Source: Pichia kudriavzevii
Lineage: Eukaryota > Ascomycota > Pichiomycetes > Pichiales > Pichiaceae
NCBI RefSeq assembly: GCF_003054445.1
Contig: NC_042508.1
Location: 744,001 to 808,000, forward strand
Reading direction: 5' to 3'
DNA length: 64,000 nt
Part shown: piece by piece, positions 48,763-57,966 of the stretch
Numbering within the stretch: position 1 is the first letter of the stretch
How the letters are laid out: each line of letters begins with the position of its first letter
Notes under the pieces: model-generated
The model's database searches: none
What the model saw: only the letters and a program-made list of their open reading frames with translations
What the model was told of the DNA's origin: nothing
Program-made: the position numbers and the translations under genes

Positions 48763-49608
48763 TTATTTTGCATTTAAAAACACATCAATGTCATCATAAA
48801 TGGAATCTATCTGCACATTGTCTCCATCTATGAGGATCTGGTTGTCCATCATATTCCGTAAAAGGCTGCTTACACGATGTAAACCAATCGACTGTCGAGG
48901 TTTGCGTTGTGTAATCTATATATATATATATGTATGGATTGGATAATGGCAATGTTAGTATTTGGAAAGACACAATGTAAAACAGTAATGCATACATACA
49001 ATAACAGTTGTTAAATGGTTCTGGGATATATCTCTGATATGTTTGATGATTTCAATCATTATTCGACCAGCTGTCAGTTGGAGGCACAATGTTAGTACAC
49101 ATATTCGGATTCCCTAATTGTCCATGGCTATTGTGTTACCTACACTTTCTCTGGTCTTCAAACATGGAGACATTAAATGCCTCATCCAAATCTTCAAGTA
49201 TAATACACTGAGGAATATATTTGAGTTGCTTCAGAGTAATCAGCATTTGAGATAGCGATAGAGTTTGAGCTACTTGAATATTCGACATTAAGGAATCATC
49301 TACTGTCATTTCCTCGCGTAATGTCTTGAGACGCTCGACATCAAACAGTATCGATGAAAGGTGTACGACTTTATAAGAGGGCTTTTCTCGTAGCTCTTTC
49401 AAATAGTATCTCATTGTATACTAAGATAGTTTGTATTTGTGTGTGTGTCAGTGTAAGTGTTAGTATACTTGTTTTCCTCTTTCCCCTAGAGTTGGTGGTG
49501 TGTTTTGTTGGAACGTACATTAGATGCATAATGCGTGACACCGCCATGATGGTTGTATTCTACCAATGAGACATGGCCGTTGATCCTGCTGTGTGGGTCA
49601 TGGGACAT
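48763..49608 (-). CDS. Four-exon gene; P-loop-less RecA/Rad51-paralogue-like protein (Shu-complex type?)
   Basis: I assemble four minus-strand exons: 49608-49519, 49420-49144, 49070-49000 and 48915-48763. The coding length is 591 nt (196 residues plus TAA), and all phases agree. The ATG at 49608 is the first after an in-frame TAG. The protein reads like a small RecA core. A strand and loop where a P-loop should be (HVSLVEYNHHGGVTHY, without GxxxxGKT) is followed by YKVVHLSSILFDVERL (RecA: VxYIDTExxFxxxRL). A Walker-B-like strand CIILEDLDEAF and a final strand HLTTVIITQRKP, in the place of the RecA TNQ strand, come next. Psy3, Csm2, SWSAP1 and some Rad51 paralogues share this small size and lost or atypical P-loop, and act in recombinational repair. 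Orthology is inference; the exon structure is strongly supported by three TACTAAC sites. Confidence 0.72.
48916..48999 (-). other. Intron 3 of the RecA-like gene
   Basis: 84 nt; donor GTATGT at 48999, exact TACTAAC at 48960-48954, acceptor TATAG ending at 48916 after a TA-rich stretch. Confidence 0.85.
49071..49143 (-). other. Intron 2 of the RecA-like gene
   Basis: 73 nt; donor GTAGGT at 49143 (one base off GTATGT), exact TACTAAC at 49097-49091, acceptor GACAG ending at 49071. It splits a Ser codon in phase 1. Confidence 0.8.
49421..49518 (-). other. Intron 1 of the RecA-like gene
   Basis: 98 nt; donor GTACGT at 49518, exact TACTAAC at 49465-49459, acceptor CTTAG ending at 49421. The junction is in phase 0. 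Confidence 0.8.
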
Positions 49609-50440
49609 CACCTCTTGGGGGGGATTCTCCTATAATTGGCACCGTGTATGCCTCAACCACTAACTTCCACCCTATAACTGAATATATTACATAAGCAAAT
49701 CTACTTTTTGTTTGTGTTGATCGCCATCGTTGAAATTCGCGCAACTTTGGTGGCTCAACGCTGCTGTTCTATCGGTATCCTAAGAGATGTCTTTGCCCTG
49801 AGTCTAGGGTAAACTATCCACCTTCGTTGCTGTTTGACTAGACAGCTACTAACTTTACGCTAGTAAATGAATAACGGCTCGCTCTCATGATCACTTCTCT
49901 ACATCACCCTAACAAGTGTATCATTTTTTTTTCAAGTGGGTGTTGCTGTTGGTGCTAGCCTTAGTGCCCTCGTTAATAGTTGAACAAACACTGGCATTTG
50001 GAGTATAATGAAAAGGGATCACTACCCCCCGCTTCCTGTTCCGCTTCTCCCTTCCGGAAAAACCACCCACCCTTTCTTTTCCCCCACTAATGTATGAATT
50101 TTTCCGTTCCCAGGGGAATGGCCCACTTGGTTCTCTGTTAACCCACACAATTTTGACGCATCCCACACACCTTTTTTTTTTCTACCCCACACTTTCCCTT
50201 GAAAAATCTCCAATTTGAACTGGCAATTTTCACCCCCCACCACTTGCATTCATTAGTGAGTCAATCCATCCCGCGGTCGGAGATTCGGAATCCACCTACT
50301 GGTAATCTGTAATCTATATTCCCGCTGACCCTTTATAAATGAACTATTGTCGTCAATTGCGGTAGTGCTCCAACAAATTGTAAGGACCTTCTTTAACCTT
50401 TTCGATTCAATCCATCTCCACATAAACCTAGTTGCACACA
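49609..50440. promoter_or_regulatory. Divergent promoter region, RecA-like gene / CYB2
   Basis: These 832 bp separate divergent starts. The CYB2-proximal 400 bp are GC-richer, with several C-rich runs and STRE-like CCCCT/AGGGG pentamers, such as AGGGG at about 50113-50117. A CGG-rich palindromic patch (CCGCGG, 50271-50276) may bind a zinc-cluster factor. An exact plus-strand TACTAAC (49846-49852) has no matching donor or coding exon nearby. No gene is visible. Confidence 0.4.
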
Positions 50441-52177
50441 ATGTTACTCAGATCACTAAACTCTTCTGCTCGTTGTGTCAAACAAACAACCAGAACAAAG
50501 GTTAGGTATCTCAGCCACGTCAGTGGTGCAAGCATGGCGAAACCTACATTGAAGAACAACTCGAGAGAATCCAACAAATCCAGAAACTATCTAATTGCTG
50601 CTGTGACAGCATTGGCTGTATCAACCTCAATTGGAGTTGCCGTACATGTGAAGGACCCCTTGTATAACGATGCTACCGGCAGTGATTCTCCGAGAAGTAT
50701 ATCTGTTGACGAGTTTGTCAAGCATAATTCACAAAACGACTGTTGGATTGCAATCAATGGCAAGGTTTATGATTTCACTGATTTTATTCCAAACCATCCA
50801 GGTGGGGTACCTCCATTAGTTAATCATGCTGGTTATGATGGTACTAAACTTTATGAGAAATTGCACCCAAAAGGTACAATTGAGAAATTCTTGCCAAAGG
50901 ATAAGTTTCTGGGTGTGTTAGATGGTGAAGCGCCAAAATTGGAAGCAGACTATTTGGTGGACGATGATGAACAAGAGAGACTGGATTATTTGAACAACTT
51001 ACCTCCTTTGTCATCTATTCAGAATGTTTATGATTTCGAATACTTGGCCAAGAAGATTTTACCTAAAGATGCCTGGGCATATTATTCTTGTGGTGCCGAT
51101 GATGAAATCACAATGAGAGAAAACCACTATGCTTATCAAAGAGTTTATTTCAGACCAAGAATTTGTGTTGATGTCAAGGAAGTTGATACTTCTTATGAAA
51201 TGTTAGGCACTAAAACCTCTGTTCCTTTTTATGTATCTGCCACCGCTTTGGCTAAATTAGGCCATCCTGATGGTGAATGCTCAATTGCTAGAGGCGCTGG
51301 TAAGGAAGGTGTCGTTCAAATGATTTCGACCCTTTCCTCAATGTCATTAGATGAAATTGCCGCTGCTAGAATTCCAGGTGCAACCCAATGGTTCCAATTA
51401 TACATTAATGAGGATAGAAATGTCGCTAAAGGTCTGGTCAAACATGCAGAAGACTTGGGTATGAAGGCTATCTTTATAACTGTTGATGCTCCTTCTCTAG
51501 GTAACAGAGAAAAGGATAAAAGATTAAAGTTTGTTAATGACACCGATGTCGATTTGGGTGATTCCGCAGATCGAAACAGTGGTGCTTCAAAGGCACTATC
51601 TTCGTTCATTGATGCTTCTGTCTCTTGGAATGACGTCAAAGCGGTCAAGTCGTGGACTAAATTGCCTGTCTTAGTTAAAGGTGTTCAAACAGTTGAAGAC
51701 GTTATTGAAGCTTACGATGCTGGTTGTCAAGGTGTTGTTTTGTCAAACCACGGTGGTAGGCAACTAGATACTGCTCCTCCTCCAATCGAATTATTAGCTG
51801 AAACTGTTCCAACTTTGAAGAGATTGGGTAAATTAAGACCAGATTTTGAAATTTTAATTGACGGTGGTGTCAAAAGAGGTACCGATATTTTGAAAGCAGT
51901 CGCAATCGGTGGCCAAGATGTCAGAGTTTCAGTTGGTATGGGTAGACCTTTCTTATATGCCAACTCTTGCTATGGTGAAGCAGGTGTTAGAAAATTAATT
52001 CAAAATCTAAAGGATGAATTAGAAATGGATATGAGATTGTTGGGTGTCACTAAAATGGACCAGCTATCTTCGAAACATGTCGATACTAAACGTTTGATTG
52101 GTAGAGATGCGATCAACTATTTGTATGATAATGTATACAGCCCAATCGAAACCGTTAAATTCAACAATGAAGATTGA
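50441..52177 (+). CDS. CYB2: L-lactate dehydrogenase (cytochrome b2)
   Basis: The ATG at 50441 gives 578 residues; the in-frame TTG 9 bp upstream is not used. A basic mitochondrial presequence leads to a hydrophobic sorting segment (YLIAAVTALAVSTSIGVAV, about residues 47-65), as in bipartite intermembrane-space signals. A cytochrome b5 domain follows (DCWIAINGKVYDFTDF, then the heme motif HPGG). The FMN domain has LGHPDGE, TVDAPSLGNREKD, VLSNHGGRQLDTAP with the catalytic His, and a GGVKRGTDILKA phosphate-binding block. It oxidises L-lactate to pyruvate and passes electrons to cytochrome c. The S. cerevisiae protein is 591 residues. It is the divergent neighbour of the RecA-like gene. Confidence 0.95.
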   Translation: MLLRSLNSSARCVKQTTRTKVRYLSHVSGASMAKPTLKNNSRESNKSRNYLIAAVTALAVSTSIGVAVHVKDPLYNDATGSDSPRSISVDEFVKHNSQNDCWIAINGKVYDFTDFIPNHPGGVPPLVNHAGYDGTKLYEKLHPKGTIEKFLPKDKFLGVLDGEAPKLEADYLVDDDEQERLDYLNNLPPLSSIQNVYDFEYLAKKILPKDAWAYYSCGADDEITMRENHYAYQRVYFRPRICVDVKEVDTSYEMLGTKTSVPFYVSATALAKLGHPDGECSIARGAGKEGVVQMISTLSSMSLDEIAAARIPGATQWFQLYINEDRNVAKGLVKHAEDLGMKAIFITVDAPSLGNREKDKRLKFVNDTDVDLGDSADRNSGASKALSSFIDASVSWNDVKAVKSWTKLPVLVKGVQTVEDVIEAYDAGCQGVVLSNHGGRQLDTAPPPIELLAETVPTLKRLGKLRPDFEILIDGGVKRGTDILKAVAIGGQDVRVSVGMGRPFLYANSCYGEAGVRKLIQNLKDELEMDMRLLGVTKMDQLSSKHVDTKRLIGRDAINYLYDNVYSPIETVKFNNED

Positions 52178-52320
52178 TTGTTGGAAATATATTATTCATA
52201 AAGGCGAAAACATTCCCTTGGTATTTTATTCCAAATTTATGATACATAGACGTATTTTTTATATATAAAGTTATATTATTAATGATTCAAGAAAAAGTTC
52301 AAATAAACTAATGGATCAAC

Positions 52321-53469
52321 CTATTTCGACCCTTTCTTCATTGCTACTTCTTCCTTAAGCAACAGATGATTAAGTAGATACTGTTTTTTTAGCCAATAGT
52401 ATCTCGCCGAGGAGTTATACTTGACTAGCTTTTGCTCAAGAATCTTCCTAAGACGTACTAGCCTAGCATAGTAATCTGTTTGTTTCTGTATTGTTTGTTC
52501 TAACTGTTCTACAGTCATTGAATCAATATCTCCAATGTCTTCGACGTTGACAACTTTCCCCCCCTTGGCAGCATTCTCTTTTTTGTTGGAATACGACATT
52601 AAAGATTCCTTGATTTTCTGGGTACCTTCAATGACCATTGAGGGATTAAATTTGATTTCTTTGATTTTATAATGGTCGGCTATTAGCTCTTCCACTTCGT
52701 CATCATGATCATCAGATATGTCACGTTGCCTTTTCAATTTATTAAAATTGTTTATCAGTTTATTGTGATCTTGTATCAATTCATTGCGTACTCTTTTCTC
52801 AATATCAAAAGCTATTTTCTTCCCGCTAGACTCAAAATCAACTCTGAAGTCATTTTCTCGCTGGAATTCATGTATTTCATGGATTAATTCTCTATTGATA
52901 TTCTCATATGCATCCTGTAAACTGTTGCCGTTGATATTATGAACCGCCTTTAAATGTTTCAATAAGGCATCTGCTCTAGTAAATGCCTTCAGACATTCAG
53001 GTAATAAACAGTAAAATGGCTTCTCGGCTGTATGCGTCCTAATATGAGACAATAGCGCAAATCTACTGTGTTGTGGAGTACCATATCTTGGACAATTTCC
53101 CCACTTACATGAATGGTCTGTGTTGGGTTGTTTAAAATGATTAGTATTTATGTGATTAACCATCTCATCCATTTCTCTGAACTGTGTCGAGCAGTCGTCC
53201 CAACGGCAAATATGAATATCTTTGGGATCCAATTTTGCCTCTTCCTCCGAAATAGTGTCCTTGTCTGATTTTAGCCTAAGGCAGTCCATACTTTTGAACT
53301 CTTGTTCGAGATCCTCATCGGTTATCCGCCTAGCAAACACTATATCACTTGTCATCAGTTCTGATGGTATGTTCATTCCCAATAAGTTGCCGCTTTTCCT
53401 GTCTAAACTTCGTGTTTCGTTACTTCTCCTACTATCCCTCATGAAAATAAAGTACTCATTCACATTCAT
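52321..53469 (-). CDS. C2H2 zinc-finger protein, Iec1-like (INO80 complex type)
   Basis: I take the ATG at 53469, giving 382 residues; a TTG-started frame reaches 53520. Three zinc-finger units lie at about residues 85-185. Landmarks are CRWDDCSTQF, CKWGNCPRYG followed by SRFALLSHIRTHTAEKPFYC, and LPECLKAFTRADALLKHLKA. This trio with the PSRFAL-like linker is typical of the fungal Iec1 family, a YY1-related subunit of the INO80 remodeller described in S. pombe. The C-terminal half is helical and charged (VEELIADHYKIKEIKFNP, then SARYYWLKKQYLLNHLLLKE), as in that family. S. cerevisiae has no clear Iec1. The assignment rests on motif pattern and is moderate. Confidence 0.62.
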   Translation of the reverse strand: MNVNEYFIFMRDSRRSNETRSLDRKSGNLLGMNIPSELMTSDIVFARRITDEDLEQEFKSMDCLRLKSDKDTISEEEAKLDPKDIHICRWDDCSTQFREMDEMVNHINTNHFKQPNTDHSCKWGNCPRYGTPQHSRFALLSHIRTHTAEKPFYCLLPECLKAFTRADALLKHLKAVHNINGNSLQDAYENINRELIHEIHEFQRENDFRVDFESSGKKIAFDIEKRVRNELIQDHNKLINNFNKLKRQRDISDDHDDEVEELIADHYKIKEIKFNPSMVIEGTQKIKESLMSYSNKKENAAKGGKVVNVEDIGDIDSMTVEQLEQTIQKQTDYYARLVRLRKILEQKLVKYNSSARYYWLKKQYLLNHLLLKEEVAMKKGSK

Positions 53470-53626
53470 TCCCCTGTTTTTGAATTTCTGTGTTTTCTTT
53501 TCGCTCACAAAAATTCTCAATTTTTCACTTAATTAGTTTCTCAAATATTGAACGTTAGGCACTTTTCGACTCGATGGTGACTGACATCTCTCTAAATACA
53601 ATAAGACTTTATCGTAGAAACACGCT

Positions 53627-55111
53627 ATGTCTGACTTACAACTCACTATATTAAAGGCCCTTGGTGAAAAGGGCTCTATTCCTGACTCGTCTGTGGAATT
53701 TCCTAATGAAGACTCTCAACAACTTCAAGCAGCATTAAATTCTTTACTTGCCAGATCTATGATCACCTATAAAACTAAAGAAACTGAGACTTACAATTTG
53801 ACTGACGAAGCAAAGGAAATTGTTTCACTAGGCTCCCATGAATACAGACTTTTGAATAAAGTTATTGAAAGCCTTGAAGGTCTGAAGATTTCCGAAATCG
53901 ATTCTGTCATGGGTAAAAATGGTAAAATCGCACAAGGCCGTGCTTTTAAGAACGGTTGGATCAGTAAAGACGGCGATAAGTTGGTTGCAAAAGTTGAGGA
54001 TTCATCTTCTGTCCAAGACACAACTGCCGAACAATTAAAGGAAATTGTTGCAACTGGCTCTTTATCAAATAAAAAAGACTTGGCTGATTTGAAAAAGAGA
54101 AAGTTAATTGCTCCTGTTAAAGTTTTCACATTCTCTATTGAAAAGGGTCCTGAGTTTGCACTAGAAATTAAGCAATTAGAAACGGATATTACATCTGATA
54201 TGATTTTGTCAGGTTCTTGGAAATCAGCGTCTTTCAAACCATATAATTTCAACACAGAGGGTGAATTACCACATTCTGGTGCATTACACCCATTGAATAA
54301 AGTCAGAGAGGAGTTTAGACAAATCTTCTTCTCTTTAGGTTTTTCTGAGATGCCGTCAAATCAATACGTTGAATCCGGTTTCTGGAATTTTGACACTTTA
54401 TTCGTTCCGCAACAACATCCAGCTAGAGATTTGCAAGACACCTTCTACCTAAAAGATCCAAAGACAGCATTGCCACCAAGTGATAAGGAATATTTAGAAA
54501 ATATCAAAGCTGTTCACCAAGATGGTGCGTTTGGTTCCATCGGTTACAGATACCCATGGCATTTAAACGAATCATTGCGTACCGTTCTAAGAACTCATAC
54601 AACTGCAATTTCTTCCAGAATGTTGAAAGAGTTGGCTAAAGATCCTAAACCAACTAGATTGTTCTCTATTGATAGAGTTTTCAGAAATGAAGCTGTTGAT
54701 GCCACTCATTTAGCTGAATTCCATCAAGTTGAAGGTGTCTTTGCAGACTACAATTTAACTTTAGGTGATTTGATTGGTTTTATGCAACAATTCTTTGAAA
54801 AGATGGGAGTGACAAATTTAAGGTTCAAACCAACTTATAATCCTTATACCGAACCATCTATGGAAATTTTCTCATGGCATGAAGGTTTGGGTAAATGGGT
54901 TGAAATTGGTAACTCTGGTTTATTCAGACCTGAAATGTTGGAACCTATGGGACTACCAAAGAATATGAGAGTCCTTGGATGGGGTTTGTCTTTGGAAAGA
55001 CCTACAATGATCAAATATGGTGTTTCAAATATTAGAGAATTGTTAGGCCATAAAGTTGACTTGGATTTTATCGAAAACAATCCAGCTGCAAGACTTGAGG
55101 TTGATATCTAA
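53627..55111 (+). CDS. FRS2: Phenylalanyl-tRNA synthetase alpha subunit, cytosolic
   Basis: The 494-residue protein matches eukaryotic PheRS alpha. N-terminal winged-helix DNA-binding-fold domains lead to the class II catalytic core, with HPLNKVREEFRQIFFSLGF and PQQHPARDLQDTFYL. The core continues with LRTHTTAISSRML (motif 2 region), RLFSIDRVFRNE, DATHLAEFHQVEG and the motif 3 block GWGLSLERPTMIKYG. With the beta subunit Frs1 it charges tRNA-Phe. Length is close to S. cerevisiae Frs2 (503). It is divergent from the Iec1-like gene across a 157-bp promoter. Codon use is strongly biased. Confidence 0.96.
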   Translation: MSDLQLTILKALGEKGSIPDSSVEFPNEDSQQLQAALNSLLARSMITYKTKETETYNLTDEAKEIVSLGSHEYRLLNKVIESLEGLKISEIDSVMGKNGKIAQGRAFKNGWISKDGDKLVAKVEDSSSVQDTTAEQLKEIVATGSLSNKKDLADLKKRKLIAPVKVFTFSIEKGPEFALEIKQLETDITSDMILSGSWKSASFKPYNFNTEGELPHSGALHPLNKVREEFRQIFFSLGFSEMPSNQYVESGFWNFDTLFVPQQHPARDLQDTFYLKDPKTALPPSDKEYLENIKAVHQDGAFGSIGYRYPWHLNESLRTVLRTHTTAISSRMLKELAKDPKPTRLFSIDRVFRNEAVDATHLAEFHQVEGVFADYNLTLGDLIGFMQQFFEKMGVTNLRFKPTYNPYTEPSMEIFSWHEGLGKWVEIGNSGLFRPEMLEPMGLPKNMRVLGWGLSLERPTMIKYGVSNIRELLGHKVDLDFIENNPAARLEVDI

Positions 55112-55263
55112 TTTTAAATATCAATGTAAACTTTTTGTTTTTAACCCTAATAAATTTTATATACTATACAACATTTTTCTATATGATGATTTAATTACAG
55201 TGTTAACTCATTACTGAACCTTCAAATTTGGTTATCGATCTCAATGATCCAATGTTTGCACGA

Positions 55264-55284
55264 CACGTGATTGTCATGACGTCA
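55264..55284. promoter_or_regulatory. Adjacent CACGTG and TGACGTCA palindromes
   Basis: CACGTG (Cbf1/bHLH core) is at 55264-55269 and TGACGTCA (CRE, ATF/CREB-type bZIP core) at 55277-55284. They lie about 150 bp past the FRS2 stop codon, with no annotated promoter within 1.3 kb on the plus strand. Confidence 0.4.
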
Positions 55285-55414
55285 AATAGTGAATCATCGT
55301 AAATAACATGGTTTAAAATGAACAATAAACCCATTAGATGTTTTGTCGGGGGGAGTACGAAACTTTGCTACTGCACTAAAAACTAGGTAGCATAGTCTAA
55401 ATTAAATTTTCTTC

Positions 55415-55475
55415 AGATAGTTGGAGGTATACTAGGTGTTTCCTAAGAGTAAACTTAGAAAACCTATAACTATCT
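55415..55475. repeat. Imperfect inverted repeat
   Basis: The outer ends AGATAGTT and AACTATCT pair exactly, and an inner pair of arms (AGGTGTTTCCTAAG with CTTAGAAAACCT) pairs with one-base gaps. The left arm has about nine extra unpaired bases. It might be a hairpin terminator or a chance structure. Confidence 0.35.
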
Positions 55476-56667
55476 AAAGAACAACTGATGAAGTGTATTT
55501 CCTTGTGTGTATCAGTTTATATGGTGAATATTAATAAAAGAAGCCTCGGTCCTTTTTGAAAATGTTTATGGCAAGAAAAACATCAAGAAAGAACTTTGAT
55601 GTTTCTTTGGCATATCGGAATTTTTGACTCATCCCTGTTCTTTGGATAGAAATAGCCAATTTTATAAGTTAAAATACTAATGAACAATTGGAATATTTAA
55701 ATTTGTTGGGCTTAGTTACAAATACTCAATAACTTTAACTACTTATAATAAAAATAAAACATATTAGAATGATAAATAAGATAACCTTTCTATTGTTGAC
55801 TTTTTTTGATATAATTAAACCCCCTCCCCCTCAGTTCAATTTATCTAATGGTATTAAACACAATAAAAACAGCATATGTGATCAATTATTTGAAAACCTA
55901 TTGGAGATACTTGATACTGCTCTTGCATTGGAATAAAATATTTTCTATTTCAAGGAATACTACTGTAAATATAATAGACATATTTAGTTCGATACTGGAA
56001 GTGACTAAAGAAATGTAAAGGCTACCTATAAAGATATTCAAAACCATAGCGGAAAAAATGATCCTTTTATCAACTATCGTTTTGATTGAATAACTCCCTC
56101 TTACTTGTGTAGACAATGATTGAATTTATTTTGGATACCCATATTAATAGTTGTCGTTTCAATAACTGTTAAAAAGAGCTTACTAGCTACAAAGAAAAAT
56201 AACCAGTTAAGTGAATGAAAATAACTTAATTTTTATAGAAACTCAAGATGTACACAAAGCTAAAGACACGTAGACAGCTTTATCTTTTATATAGAGAGGG
56301 TGTAAGAATTATTATATGATTTGACAAATAGATACATCCTAGATCTGGGTGTATACACAATTGATTTAAAGAAGCTTTGGCGAAACTGGGTAGAATTTTC
56401 GTGACTCCTATTAGTTAATGTTTCAATAATTAGTTTTAAGATAATCATATGATTATTTATATGTTGTGTGTTATGGTATTTAAAATTACGTAAATAAAAG
56501 GTTAACTTTTGCATAATAAATGAAAATTAATCTCACTTATCTGTAGGTAAAAGACTCTAAAGGTTAGAACCTTCTCATAATAAAAAAAAATATAATTTAG
56601 AATCAATTCTTCAATGCCAAAAAACTCTCAAGTCTTAGATTTGTATTATTAAAATAAATGTAAATCT

Positions 56668-56740
56668 GGGCGTGTGGCGTAGTTGGTAGCGCGTTCGCCT
56701 TGCAAGCGAAAGGTCATCGGTTCGACTCCGGTCTCGTCCA
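56668..56740 (+). tRNA. tRNA-Ala(TGC)
   Basis: The 73-nt gene folds into a cloverleaf with the G3-U70 pair diagnostic of alanine tRNA. The anticodon loop CTTGCAA in a TTCGC/GCGAA stem gives TGC. The T arm is ATCGG-TTCGACT-CCGGT, and the discriminator is A. There is no intron. One acceptor pair is U6-U67, a mismatch where S. cerevisiae has C-G. A T6 run about 30 nt downstream can terminate transcription. Confidence 0.95.
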
Positions 56741-57966
56741 TTTGCCAAAGCTATTTTAAATTAAAATTAAGTTTTTTTCTTTTCATTTAGAGTCTTTGCA
56801 AAAAGAAACAAAAAAATAGAAAAATAAAACATAATCAAACGCAAGAAAAATTTTCCATTTTACGTCAGTCTCAATGCATAAAAAAAAAAAAATTTCAGTA
56901 GAAGAAAAATATGGGTGAAAAATTATTTCTTTTCATATTCCGTTTACGCTTGGAGGGAGGGTTAGTTGACATGATTATTTCACAGAACTTATCTATCAGT
57001 AACCACTTGAAATCACCCTTATCAGCTTCAGATTTCGGAGTGCTATGTACATGTCCAATAGGATATCAATCAGTTAAGTCTTTGTAATGTTGGTATTGAT
57101 TATTGAAGGTGTAAGACAGAAACCCTTTTCTCTATCAACTTATTATTCTAATGAGATTACCTCACTCGGATGCAGCATAAGGTAATTTATGACAAGTAGT
57201 CAAAGACATTGTTTGTACCTGCCGCGCAAGTGCTAAATATTTTACTATCCCCATTTATAAACAGCGTGATCCCCCCGTCTGTACTTTGCTAAACTTTAGA
57301 ATTGCCTTGAAGATCGTGTTTTTGCATTTTTCATTTTCCCTCCTTCCTTTCCCCAGAACAGACCCCTGATCTACTCTCATCTAAAGAAAAACTTCATTCA
57401 ACACAGATCTTAATACACCCCCATACTTAAGATCGTAGCTTTTCTTTATAAAATAAATTTACTTGCAATTTATTTAAAGAAAAAAAAACCAACCAATTGT
57501 CTCTTTTGAGCATATCCAAAAACTTTACATTTACTACTATTTGAGGTATGTTACTAAGTTTACACCTGAATCTCTAGTTGCAATTTTCAATTACTTTAGT
57601 CGTTTGTTCTGGGTTCAAAAGGAAGAAGGAGGAAGAAACATGTATTTCATCAAATGGGATAGAAGCACAAACTGCTTTCCCTTATCACCCATGAACTTTT
57701 GGCTGTAGTAATTCTAGGTTCTAACTATTGTATTACCATATTTATCTTATTGACTTCTTACTAACAGTTATTAACCTGAGAAAAATTGACCGATTGACTT
57801 CTTATCTCGCTATGAAGAAATTTTTTCATTGCTAATGAGAATTTATTTTCTATACCTTAAAACAGCAGAGATGAGTTGCTCAATTTCAGGTTATGGTGCC
57901 AATTTTCTTAGTTTTGCCTAATTCCTATTACCTGAATTAATCTTTCAGTTTGATAAAAAAAGAAAT
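56741..57966 (+). promoter_or_regulatory. URA2: URA2 promoter and long 5' leader
   Basis: These 1226 bp lie between tRNA-Ala and URA2. A TATA-like TTATAAAATAAA is near 57448. The leader downstream has a GTATGT donor at 57546, an exact TACTAAC at 57759-57765, and a CTTTCAG acceptor ending at 57948, so a leader intron is likely (separate entry). No other gene is visible. A pyrimidine-rich stretch at 57326-57352 precedes the TATA-like box. Confidence 0.5.
57546..57948 (+). other. URA2: Putative 5'-leader intron of URA2
   Basis: The donor GTATGT is at 57546. The acceptor TTTCAG ends at 57948, 18 bp before the URA2 ATG. The exact TACTAAC (57759-57765) is far from that acceptor (about 180 nt); an earlier CTGAG acceptor ending at 57780 is closer. 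Splicing to 57948 would remove eight upstream ATGs and leave none in the leader from at least 57446. This is inference; transcript data would decide. Confidence 0.5.

Larger units (their letters stand above)
55112..56667. other. 1.5-kb AT-rich gene-free region
   Basis: No supported gene lies between FRS2 and tRNA-Ala. Short open frames (72-75 codons at 55898-56116 and 56287-56514, minus strand) look like AT-rich chance frames. The region holds a CACGTG and a TGACGTCA palindrome close together (55264-55284), an imperfect inverted repeat (55415-55475), and a C-rich run at 55819-55829. I looked for LTR-like ends near the tRNA gene and found none I could support. Confidence 0.45.

Noticed and set aside
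49846-49852. Exact plus-strand TACTAAC upstream of CYB2, as a possible CYB2 leader intron.
   Set aside because: No GTATGT-type donor lies within a reasonable distance upstream, and the next AG is followed by a stop-rich stretch about 580 bp before the CYB2 ATG.
55898-56514. Two 72-75-codon minus-strand frames in the AT-rich gap.
   Set aside because: Composition (Ile, Asn, Ser, Tyr-rich) is what random AT-rich DNA gives; no domain or splice signals.
55112-56667. Search for a solo LTR or other element next to tRNA-Ala.
   Set aside because: No TG...CA-ended repeat pair, target duplication or second copy could be supported in the window.
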